Part shown: piece after piece, positions 53,460 through 61,467 of the stretch
Position numbering within the stretch: the stretch's first letter is position 1
Layout: every line of letters begins with the position of its first letter
DNA from: Polaribacter sp. MED152
Lineage (GTDB): Bacteria; Bacteroidota; Bacteroidia; Flavobacteriales; Flavobacteriaceae
Direction: 5' to 3'
Assembly (NCBI RefSeq): GCF_000152945.2
Contig: NC_020830.1
Coordinates: 1,932,501 to 1,996,500 of the forward strand
Length of the DNA stretch: 64,000 nt
Translations under genes and position numbers: made by a program
Notes under the pieces: generated by a model
Seen by the model: the letters and a program-made list of their open reading frames with translations, nothing else
Database searches by the model: none
Told to the model about the DNA's origin: nothing

Positions 53460-54386
53460 TTATTCTTTTAACTTTTTAGGTTTTGCATTTTTCATAGCCT
53501 CACCTATTTGATTACTAGCTGTAAAACTAGCAACCATATCATTTAACATTTGACTACCTGCTTGTGGTGAGTTAGGTAACAATATTAAATTACTATTGGT
53601 TTCTTGTCCTATAGATTGTAAAGTATCATAATGTTGAGTAACAACAATTAGAGCAGATGCCTCTTGACTGTTAATACCAACTTTATTTAATACTTCTACA
53701 GATTCTTCTAAACCTCTTGCAATTTCTCTTCTTTGATCTGCAATACCTTGTCCTTGTAAACGCTTGCTTTCTGCTTCTGCTTTTGCACGTTCTACAATTA
53801 AAATACGTTGTGCATCACCTTCAAATTGTGCAGCTGTTTTTTCTCTGTCTGCAGCATTAATTCTGTTCATGGCAGCTTTTACCTGAGCATCTGGATCAAT
53901 ATCTGTAACTAAAGTTTTTATGATATCAAATCCGTAATCAGACATGTATTCTTTTAATTCTCTTTTTACAGCAATGGCAATGTCGTCTTTTTTAACAAAA
54001 ACATCATCTAGTTTCATTTTTGGTACTTCTGCTCTAACTACATCAAATACAAAAGAGGTTATTTGCTCATGAGGATAATCTAACTTATAAAAAGCATCAT
54101 AGACTTTTTCTCTAATAACCATGTATTGTACAGAAACTTTTAGTTTCACAAATACATCATCTAACGTTTTAGTTTCAATAATTACATCTAATTGCTGAAT
54201 TTTTAAACTTACTCTACCAGCAACTTTATCTACTAAAGGAATTTTTAGTTGTAAACCAGATTGTCTTATTGAATTAAATCGTCCAAAACGTTCTATAATT
54301 GCTGCTGTTTGTTGCTTTACTAAGAAGAAGGAAGCAAAGAAAATTATAAATATAAATACTACTAGAATAATTAATAATGGATTCAT
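53460..54386 (-). CDS. SPFH/Band 7 domain protein (stomatin-like)
   Basis: A 308-residue protein with one N-terminal membrane helix (about 3-22) and a SPFH domain: TAAIIERFGRFNSIRQSGLQLKIPLVDKVAGRVSLKIQQLDVIIETKTLDDVFVKLKVSVQYMV (about 28-92). A long helix follows (AAMNRINAADREKTAAQFEGDAQRILIVERAKAEAESKRLQGQG), typical of stomatin/QmcA. It organises membrane microdomains or regulates proteases and transport; no NfeD partner gene is nearby. It precedes the LytTR regulator on the same strand. Confidence 0.9.
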   Translation of the reverse strand: MNPLLIILVVFIFIIFFASFFLVKQQTAAIIERFGRFNSIRQSGLQLKIPLVDKVAGRVSLKIQQLDVIIETKTLDDVFVKLKVSVQYMVIREKVYDAFYKLDYPHEQITSFVFDVVRAEVPKMKLDDVFVKKDDIAIAVKRELKEYMSDYGFDIIKTLVTDIDPDAQVKAAMNRINAADREKTAAQFEGDAQRILIVERAKAEAESKRLQGQGIADQRREIARGLEESVEVLNKVGINSQEASALIVVTQHYDTLQSIGQETNSNLILLPNSPQAGSQMLNDMVASFTASNQIGEAMKNAKPKKLKE

Positions 54387-54502
54387 AGGTCGGTTTTTTT
54401 TAAGAGTTTATAAAGTGATATGTAAATATACTGATTTTAGGCAGTTATTTATTGGACGCAAATATTTTTAAATTGTTACATTTTTTAAAATGAAGAGCAA
54501 TA

Positions 54503-54535
54503 AAAAACCCTGAATATCAATTATTCAGGGTTTTT
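54503..54535 (-). terminator. Terminator of the gltX operon
   Basis: AAAAACCCTGAAT (54503-54515) pairs perfectly with ATTCAGGGTTTTT (54523-54535) over a 7-nt loop. Read on the minus strand the stem is followed by T-rich sequence, 2 nt after the stop of the 182-residue gene. Confidence 0.88.
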
Positions 54536-54537
54536 AA

Positions 54538-55086
54538 TTATTCTTTTTTCTCTTCGTCTTTTGGAAAAACTTTGTACATTTTTCGATTGTACTTAATCCA
54601 TTTTTTATACTGTTTTTCAGATAAAATTTCTTTGATTGATTTATCTAAAGCCCTGTCTTTTGTTCTTAATGTTTCAGAAATTGGCGTTAAATTCTCTACC
54701 ATTTTCTTCTGTACTTTTGTTCTATCTGAAAAATCTCCATTTTTTTGAGCATTTTTCTGAAAGTTCTCCATCATTTCTTTAGTACTTCTAAGGGTAAAGC
54801 TATTAATTCGTCTAATATCCTTAATTTCTTTATTGTACTTGGTTAACAAGGTTTTGAACTTTTTACCTTCTTCTGATGATAATTTAATACTCGATTTTTT
54901 TGCTGCTTTTTCAATATCATAAATTACAATACCTAAGTATTTTTCTACTTGAAAATTAGGTTCTGGAGCTTTTCTAGGAGTTTGATTCATCTGATTTTGA
55001 CGACTATTTCTCATTCCACCTCTGTTTAGCTGACTATGAGCCAAAAAGCTTGTTAACAACGTAAGTATTAAAAGATATTTTTTCAT
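54538..55086 (-). CDS. Exported hypothetical protein (182 aa)
   Basis: I do not recognise the family. There is a signal peptide (about residues 1-18, ending AHS), then an Asn/Gln/Arg-rich linker (NRGGMRNSRQNQMNQTPRKAP). A helical, Lys-rich domain follows: VEKYLGIVIYDIEKAAKKSSIKLSSEEGKKFKTLLTKYNKEIKD (about 48-91) and LRTKDRALDKSIKEILSEKQYKKWIKYNRKMYK near the end. The last segment recalls the Spy/LTXXQ-like helical repeats (EILSEKQYKKW). It would be periplasmic. The start overlaps the gltX stop by one base, so both are in one operon. Confidence 0.75.
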   Translation of the reverse strand: MKKYLLILTLLTSFLAHSQLNRGGMRNSRQNQMNQTPRKAPEPNFQVEKYLGIVIYDIEKAAKKSSIKLSSEEGKKFKTLLTKYNKEIKDIRRINSFTLRSTKEMMENFQKNAQKNGDFSDRTKVQKKMVENLTPISETLRTKDRALDKSIKEILSEKQYKKWIKYNRKMYKVFPKDEEKKE

Positions 55087-56609
55087 TATGATAATTTTTC
55101 GATTGCGTTTTCTATTCTGTGTATCGTTTCTTCTTTGCCAATCATTGCTATAATATCGAACAAATGAGGGCCTGCTAATTTACCAACTAAACTTAAACGT
55201 AAAGGTTGCATTACTTTACCAAAACCAATTTCCTTGCCAGAAATCCATTCTTTGATAATTTTTTCTGTGTTTTCAGAAGAAAAGTCTTCAATATCTTCAA
55301 CAACTGAATTTAATTCTTGCATTAATTCAGAGGTACCTTCTTTCCAATTTTTCTTACTTGCTTTAGCATCATACTCTTTAGGAGTTTGAAAGAAAAAATG
55401 AGATAGTTCCCAAAAATCTGCAACAAAAACAGCTCTTTCTTTAATAGCAGCAACTACTTTTTGCACGTAATCAACGTCTTTTGTAATTCCTTTTTCAGCT
55501 AATATAGCTAAATACAATTCAGTTAGTTCAGCATTATCTTTCTGTTGCATGTACTGTTGTTGGAACCATTTTGTTTTATCAGGATTAAATTTGGCTCCAG
55601 ATTTACTAACTCTCTTTAAATCGAATTCTTTAATCAATTCTTCTAAAGAAAAGATTTCTTGTTCTGTTCCAGGATTCCAACCTAAGAAAGCTAACATGTT
55701 TACTACAGCTTCAGAAAAATAACCATCTTCTTTATAACCACGTGAAACATCGTTTGTTTCTTCGTTAGTATAAGCTAATGGAAAAACAGGAAAACCTAAT
55801 TTATCTCCATCTCTTTTACTCAATTTACCTTTACCAACAGGTTTTAAAATTAATGGTAAATGTGCAAATTTTGGAGCTTGCCAATCAAAAGCTCTGTATA
55901 ACAAAACGTGTAAAGCCATAGATGGTAACCATTCTTCACCACGAATTACATGGCTAATTTCCATTAAATGATCATCTACAATATTGGCTAAATGATAGGT
56001 TGGCATTCCATCACTTTTAAATAGGATTTTATCGTCTAAAGTATTTGTATCAATAGATATTTTACCACGAATTTCATCTTCCATTTCTAAAGTTTCATCT
56101 TGTGGACTTTTAAAACGAATTACGTAATTCTCTCCAGAATTTATTTTTTCTTGTACAACTTCATCAGACAAAACCAAAGAATTTACCAAACGCCCTTTCT
56201 CACGATTGTGCCAATTGTAAATAAAGGTTTTACCTTCTGCTTCATGTCCTTTTCTGTGTGCATCTAATTGTTCTGAAGTATCAAAAGCATAATAAGCCCA
56301 ACCTTTTTCAAGAAGAATATCTGCATATTTTTTATACAAATGTTTACGTTCAGATTGTCTGTAAGGGCCAAATTTTTCGTTTTTATTGATGCCTTCATCA
56401 TTAGGAATATTACACCAATTTAAAGCATCAATAATATATTGTTCTGCATTGGCTACATACCTATTTTGGTCTGTATCTTCTATTCTTAAAACAAAAGTTC
56501 CATTGTGTTTTTTAGCAAATAAATAGTTATATAAAGCTGTTCTTACACCTCCAATATGTAAAGGTCCTGTTGGGCTTGGTGCAAAACGCACACGAACATT
56601 AGATTCCAT
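55086..56609 (-). CDS. gltX: Glutamate--tRNA ligase
   Basis: It charges tRNA-Glu (and, in organisms without GlnRS, tRNA-Gln for later amidation). The 507-residue class I synthetase has VRVRFAPSPTGPLHIGGVRTALYNYLFAKK with the HIGH-like HIGG motif (about 14-17) and the KMSKS-like GKLSKRDGDKLG near 268. ATG 56609 starts the family sequence (MESNVRVRFAPSP). The longer frame to 56630 begins with TTG in the middle of the -7 box at 56628-56635. Confidence 0.95.
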   Translation of the reverse strand: MESNVRVRFAPSPTGPLHIGGVRTALYNYLFAKKHNGTFVLRIEDTDQNRYVANAEQYIIDALNWCNIPNDEGINKNEKFGPYRQSERKHLYKKYADILLEKGWAYYAFDTSEQLDAHRKGHEAEGKTFIYNWHNREKGRLVNSLVLSDEVVQEKINSGENYVIRFKSPQDETLEMEDEIRGKISIDTNTLDDKILFKSDGMPTYHLANIVDDHLMEISHVIRGEEWLPSMALHVLLYRAFDWQAPKFAHLPLILKPVGKGKLSKRDGDKLGFPVFPLAYTNEETNDVSRGYKEDGYFSEAVVNMLAFLGWNPGTEQEIFSLEELIKEFDLKRVSKSGAKFNPDKTKWFQQQYMQQKDNAELTELYLAILAEKGITKDVDYVQKVVAAIKERAVFVADFWELSHFFFQTPKEYDAKASKKNWKEGTSELMQELNSVVEDIEDFSSENTEKIIKEWISGKEIGFGKVMQPLRLSLVGKLAGPHLFDIIAMIGKEETIHRIENAIEKLS

Positions 56610-56627
56610 TTTCTTAAATTTAAAATG

Positions 56628-56635
56628 CAAAGATA
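56628..56635 (-). promoter_or_regulatory. -7 box of gltX
   Basis: Minus-strand TATCTTTG followed by CA matches the Bacteroidetes consensus, 18 nt upstream of the gltX ATG. It fixes the start at 56609. Confidence 0.6.
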
Positions 56636-56686
56636 CTTTTTCTAAAAAGAGAATAGAAATAAGAGAAACAAAGAATTTTGATTTTC

Positions 56687-57526
56687 TTAGAAAGTATTAA
56701 AAATACCAAATGAAATAGCTGCTTTTTTAGGAACATTATTACCAGATAATGCAGACCCAAAACCGGCAGTTAAGCCAAAATCGCAAAACTGTAAAATGCC
56801 TTTAAGGCCATAGGCTACATATTCTTGATCGTTAACATATAAATTGTTGGCTGCATTGTTGGCAGGGAAAGTAATATCACCATTATTTAAAGACTGAGAA
56901 ATATCTACAAAACCAATTAGCCATATGTTCTGCGTTAGTTTTCTACCAATTTCACCACCAATTTTTAAATTTGAACTGTAATTATTGGTTCTAATATCTG
57001 CACCAACAAAAGATTGAAAATAGTTTTTACCAAAACTTGTACCTGCTAAAAACATAGGTGTAAAGGTATAAGCATCGTAACCAGTTCTTATAGCCGAATT
57101 TTCAAAATAAGAACTTGTGTTAATTTCCATATTTAATTGGCCAGATAATACCCATTTTTTCTTACTAAAATTGTGCTTTAATCCTAAGGTGATATTACCA
57201 AAAGTAGTTTCACTAAAACTCTCAGAACAATCTCCTTGACATAAAATTGCAGGATCTACATAATTGTTGATATCTATTGATTTTAAAGGAATGTTTACCA
57301 ACAAACTTGTACTGTTGCTTAAACCATATTCGCCATAAAACTGATAAGTTCTGTCTGTTATAGTACCAGACACATTAAAATCTGGATCGCCAAATAATTC
57401 TGAATAATCAGAAATAGAAGAATAAGATAGGTTGGTAAAAAATTGTCCTTTTTCTTTTGTCCAAGGGCTTTGTGCAGTTGCTTGAAGTGTTATAAAAAGG
57501 GCAATTAATAAATATATAGGTTTCAT
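56687..57526 (-). CDS. Outer-membrane beta-barrel-like protein (279 aa)
   Basis: The protein has a signal peptide (about 1-19, ending TAQ). About 12 amphipathic strands follow, alternating hydrophobic and polar residues (for example TYQFYGEYGLSNSTSLLVNIPL, KKWVLSGQLNMEINTSS, AAISFGIFNTF). The terminal residue is Phe, as in many outer-membrane barrels. A Cys-x3-Cys pair (CQGDC) lies near residue 98 in one loop. ATG 57526 is chosen because the longer frame (to 57589) places the signal peptide 21 residues inside. A porin or transport role is inferred, not shown. Confidence 0.75.
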   Translation of the reverse strand: MKPIYLLIALFITLQATAQSPWTKEKGQFFTNLSYSSISDYSELFGDPDFNVSGTITDRTYQFYGEYGLSNSTSLLVNIPLKSIDINNYVDPAILCQGDCSESFSETTFGNITLGLKHNFSKKKWVLSGQLNMEINTSSYFENSAIRTGYDAYTFTPMFLAGTSFGKNYFQSFVGADIRTNNYSSNLKIGGEIGRKLTQNIWLIGFVDISQSLNNGDITFPANNAANNLYVNDQEYVAYGLKGILQFCDFGLTAGFGSALSGNNVPKKAAISFGIFNTF

Positions 57527-57637
57527 AAGGTATAGTTTATGATGTTTTAGTTGTACTATATTAGAATTACTTACAAGGTGTTTTAACAATTATTTGATGG
57601 TGAATCTTATCAAAAATAGTATTTTTATTTATTGATT

Positions 57638-60600
57638 ATGAGCCATTTCCAAAACATACAAAAAAAGTTACATCAATTTACTCGTAAATTTTATACAAAT
57701 GAGTTGATAAAAGGAAGCATTTTATTTGCTTCACTTGGTTTCTTGTACCTGTTTTTTATTCTTTTTATAGAATATTTTTTATGGTTAAAACCAACTGCAA
57801 GAACAGTTCTTTTTTATATATTTATTCTTGTAGAATTATTTCTTTTAATAAAATTTATTTTTATACCTATTGCCAAATTAATTGGGCTTAGAAAAGGTAT
57901 TTCCTTACAAGATTCTTCAAAAATTATTGGGGCTCATTTTCCTGAAGTAGAAGATAAACTTTTGAACGTTTTACAACTACAAGAGAATAATGAACAATCA
58001 GATTTAATTTTGGCAAGTATCAATCAAAAATCTGAAGAATTAAACCCAATACCTTTTACAAAAGCAATTGATTTTAAAAGCAATGCAAAGTATTTAAAGT
58101 ATGCTATAATTCCTGTTTTAATATTTTTAATTAGCTTATTTACAGGTAATTCAATAAGTTTAGGTAAAAGTTTAGAGCGTGTTGTAAATCATAGAACAGC
58201 CTACAATCCTCCTGCACCATTTGCTTTTAATTTTATCAATCAAAGTTTACAAGTTATTCAAGGGGAATCTATCACAATCCAGTTTAGAACTATTGGAAAT
58301 ACAGTGCCAAATGAAGGTAAAATAGTTTATGATAATCAAAGTTATTACTTAACCTCAAATGGTAATGCCACTTTTTCTTACAGCTTTTCAAATGTTCAAA
58401 AAACAGTCGATTTTTATGTAGAAGCGAATGGTGTGCAATCTCAATTTTATCAAATTCAGGTTATTGGTACTCCAACAATTAACAACATTAGTTTAGATTT
58501 GAATTACCCTAAATATTTAGGGCAGAAAAATAAAACAATTCAAAATTCTGGAAATTTAATTGTTCCTGAAGGAACCTCAATTACTTGGAACGCACAAACA
58601 AGCAAGACTACTAGTCTAACTTTCATAAATAACGCAGAACGATTTGCTTTCGATGAAACATCAAATAATAACTTCCAGTATCAAAAGCGAATTTTATCGC
58701 CTTTAAATTATCAGATTACATCATCTAATAGGGATTTAGTCGATTTTGAAAAGTTGCAGTTTTCTGTAGCTGTTGTAAAAGATGAATATCCAATAATTTC
58801 TGTGAGTTCAAATATTGACAGTATTTCACGTGGAACAGCGCAATTTGCAGGTCAAATTTCTGATGATTATGGTATAAGAAAATTGCAATTGGTATATTAT
58901 AATGAAGATACTCCAGAGCTTAAAAAAGAGTATTCAATTCCTGTTACAAGCCAAACTATTCAAACATTTTTTTATGATTTTCCTAAAGGAATTAATTTGC
59001 AGGAAGGTATTAATTATGAAATGTATTTTAAGGTTTTTGATAATGATGGAGTGAGAGGTAGTAAATTTGCTAAAAGCAAAGTATTTAGTTATAGACAAAA
59101 AACATCCGAAGAAATAGAAGAAGAATTATTTCAAGAACAAAGAAATACCATTAATGATCTAGAAAATGCAGTTCAAAATCAGAAAAAGCAACAACAGCAA
59201 TTAGAAGAAATTCAACAAGACCTACAAAATAAAAAAAGCATAAATTGGAATGATAAAAAGAAAGTAGAGAGTTTTATAAAGCGTCAAGAGCAGTATAAGA
59301 AAATGATGCAAAGACAAACAGATCAACTTCAAGAAAATTTAGATGAAAAGAAAGAGAATGAGCCTTCTTTACAAGAAAAGAAAGATGATTTAAAAGAACG
59401 AATAAATGAGTTGAAACAACTTACTAAGCAACAAAAGTTGTTAGAGGAAATTCAGAAAATGGCAGACAAGTTAAACAAAGAAGATTTAGTACAAAAAGCC
59501 AAAGAATTAGCACAGCAAAACAAACAGCAACAGCGTAGTTTAGAGAAAACATTAGAAATGGTGAAGCGTTTTTATGTAGAGCAAAAAACCATGCAGATTG
59601 CTAATAAAATAGATGAACTTTCTAAAGAACAAGAATCACTAGAGAAAAATGAGAATAATCTAGAAAAGCAACAAGAGGTTTCTAAAAAATTCGATGATAT
59701 TCAAAAGGATTTAGAAGAACTCAAAAAGGATAATGAGAAATTAAAAAAACCTATGGATTTGCCAGAGGTAGAAAATGAAGAGAAGCAAATTGATGAAGAA
59801 TTAAAGAAGGCTGAAGATTTAATTGAAAGCAAACAATCCCCTAAAGCAAAAATTAGTCAAAAAAAGGCATCTGAGAAGATGAAAGAAATGAGTGCAAAAA
59901 TGCAGAAGTCTATGATGGATATGCAATCGGATGCTATGGAAGAAAACATGGAAGATTTGCGAAAAATTTTAGAAAACCTGGTCATTTTTTCTTTTCAGCA
60001 AGAACAACTTATGGATAAGTTTAGTGAGAGTTCTACTTCGAGTCCAGATTTTGGAAAAGATTTAAAGAAACAAAATGAAATTAGAACTTATTTCGAGCAT
60101 ATAGATGATAGTTTGTATGTATTAGCAATGCGTGTTCCAAAAATTTCGACTAAAATTCAAAACGATTTATCTTCTGCACATTACAATTTAGAACAGTCTT
60201 TAGAAAATTTCTCTGAAAACAGATTTAATAATGGTTTGGCAAATCAGCAGTATGTGATGACTGCTACAAATAATTTAGCAGACTATTTGAGTAATATCTT
60301 AAATAGCATGCAGAATAATATGTCTATGAAAATGGGCAAAGGTAAAAAGAGTGGTAAACCAGGTTTTAGCTTGCCAGATTTAATTCAGAAACAAAAAGGT
60401 TTGTCTGATAAGATGGAAAAGGGTATGAAGAAAGGAGAGAAGAAAGGTGATGGAAAAAAAGGCAGCAAGCCAGATAAAAACGGAAAGCCTGGTGATAAAG
60501 GTAAAGAAGGTAAAGAAGGAGATAAGGGTAATAACCAAGGAAAGAATGGTGAAGGTGAAGGTAATGCTAATGATGATTTGGATGGTGAGTTGTATGAAAT

Positions 60601-61006
60601 TTTTAAACAACAAACTCAGTTAAGGCAAGAATTGCAAAATGCCATTAAGGAAAGTGAAAATGGTAAACCTGGTGGAAATGGTACAGCAAAAAAGGCTTTG
60701 AAAACAATGGAACAGCTAGAGAATGAAATCTTAGAAAAAGGTTTTAATTCGAATACACTCCAAAAAATGCAGAATTTAAATTATGAGCTATTAAAATTAG
60801 ATAAGGCAGCTTTAGAGCAAGGAAAAGATAAAAAGCGTAAGTCGAATGCAAATAGCATAGAAAACCAAAGAAATAGAGTAAAAGCATTAAAATTTAAAAA
60901 GCAGTTCTACAATCAAATAGAGATATTAAATAGACAATCATTACCTTTGCAGCAAAATTATAAAAAGAAGGTGAGAGCTTATTTCTCAGAAGCTAAGAAA
61001 ATATAA
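57638..61006 (+). CDS. Large membrane protein with long coiled coil (DUF4175-like)
   Basis: A 1122-residue protein. Two membrane helices (about 20-48, 55-78) and a third near 145-165 are followed by a periplasm-type beta-rich region (about 170-480). A very long Glu/Lys/Gln-rich helical segment follows (about 485-770, for example NDLENAVQNQKKQQQQLEEI). Near residues 915-970 is a low-complexity Gly-Lys-rich stretch (KKGEKKGDGKKGSKPDKNGK). It resembles the DUF4175 proteins of Bacteroidetes; role unknown. The TTG start at 57632 adds two residues; ATG 57638 is preferred. ybeY follows 3 bp later. Confidence 0.8.
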   Translation: MSHFQNIQKKLHQFTRKFYTNELIKGSILFASLGFLYLFFILFIEYFLWLKPTARTVLFYIFILVELFLLIKFIFIPIAKLIGLRKGISLQDSSKIIGAHFPEVEDKLLNVLQLQENNEQSDLILASINQKSEELNPIPFTKAIDFKSNAKYLKYAIIPVLIFLISLFTGNSISLGKSLERVVNHRTAYNPPAPFAFNFINQSLQVIQGESITIQFRTIGNTVPNEGKIVYDNQSYYLTSNGNATFSYSFSNVQKTVDFYVEANGVQSQFYQIQVIGTPTINNISLDLNYPKYLGQKNKTIQNSGNLIVPEGTSITWNAQTSKTTSLTFINNAERFAFDETSNNNFQYQKRILSPLNYQITSSNRDLVDFEKLQFSVAVVKDEYPIISVSSNIDSISRGTAQFAGQISDDYGIRKLQLVYYNEDTPELKKEYSIPVTSQTIQTFFYDFPKGINLQEGINYEMYFKVFDNDGVRGSKFAKSKVFSYRQKTSEEIEEELFQEQRNTINDLENAVQNQKKQQQQLEEIQQDLQNKKSINWNDKKKVESFIKRQEQYKKMMQRQTDQLQENLDEKKENEPSLQEKKDDLKERINELKQLTKQQKLLEEIQKMADKLNKEDLVQKAKELAQQNKQQQRSLEKTLEMVKRFYVEQKTMQIANKIDELSKEQESLEKNENNLEKQQEVSKKFDDIQKDLEELKKDNEKLKKPMDLPEVENEEKQIDEELKKAEDLIESKQSPKAKISQKKASEKMKEMSAKMQKSMMDMQSDAMEENMEDLRKILENLVIFSFQQEQLMDKFSESSTSSPDFGKDLKKQNEIRTYFEHIDDSLYVLAMRVPKISTKIQNDLSSAHYNLEQSLENFSENRFNNGLANQQYVMTATNNLADYLSNILNSMQNNMSMKMGKGKKSGKPGFSLPDLIQKQKGLSDKMEKGMKKGEKKGDGKKGSKPDKNGKPGDKGKEGKEGDKGNNQGKNGEGEGNANDDLDGELYEIFKQQTQLRQELQNAIKESENGKPGGNGTAKKALKTMEQLENEILEKGFNSNTLQKMQNLNYELLKLDKAALEQGKDKKRKSNANSIENQRNRVKALKFKKQFYNQIEILNRQSLPLQQNYKKKVRAYFSEAKKI

Positions 61007-61009
61007 TTA

Positions 61010-61423
61010 ATGATTGAATTTAATTACGAAACAGATTTTATTTTAGAAGATGAAACATCTTTAAAAAATTGGATTAATGCTGTTGCTTCACAACAAGAAT
61101 TTGAGGTAGGAGAGATCAATTATATTTTTTGTGATGATGCGTATTTACATAAATTAAATGTTAAGTTTTTAAATCATGATACACTTACAGATATTATCAG
61201 TTTCGATAATTCTTTAGGTAAATTATTAAATGGTGATATTTTTATTTCTGTAGAAAGAGTTAAAGATAATGCAGATGATTTTAAAGTTTCTTTTCATGAA
61301 GAGTTACATAGAGTTATGATTCATGGTATTTTACATTACATGGGTTATAAAGATAAGTCTGAGGATGAAAAGAAAGAAATGAGAAAACAGGAAAACCTTG
61401 CGATTTTAAAATTAAGTAATTGA
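61010..61423 (+). CDS. ybeY: Endoribonuclease YbeY (rRNA maturation)
   Basis: A zinc metalloprotein needed for 16S rRNA 3'-end maturation and ribosome quality control. The 137-residue protein has VKFLNHDTLTDIISFDNS (about 47-64) and the metal motif FHEELHRVMIHGILHYMGYKDKS. The usual H-x3-H-x5-H reads H-G-I-L-H-Y-M-G-Y-K-D here, so the third ligand is Asp in place of His. This variation may be lineage-wide. It is 3 bp behind the DUF4175-like gene, likely as one operon. Confidence 0.9.
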   Translation: MIEFNYETDFILEDETSLKNWINAVASQQEFEVGEINYIFCDDAYLHKLNVKFLNHDTLTDIISFDNSLGKLLNGDIFISVERVKDNADDFKVSFHEELHRVMIHGILHYMGYKDKSEDEKKEMRKQENLAILKLSN

Positions 61424-61444
61424 ATATCAATAATATAAGATGTA

Positions 61445-61460
61445 AGTTTCACGTGGAACT
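61445..61460 (+). other. parS-like palindrome upstream of mnmG
   Basis: AGTTTCACGTGGAACT lies 7 bp before the mnmG ATG. It agrees at 13 of 16 positions with the known ParB-binding consensus TGTTTCACGTGAAACA and keeps the central CACGTG. The site is an imperfect palindrome. Confidence 0.4.
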
Positions 61461-61467
61461 ATAAGAT

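Noticed and set aside
60380..60613. Hydrophobic minus-strand frame inside the DUF4175-like gene
   Set aside because: It is the complement of the Lys/Gly-rich stretch; the Phe/Leu/Thr composition is an artefact of that.
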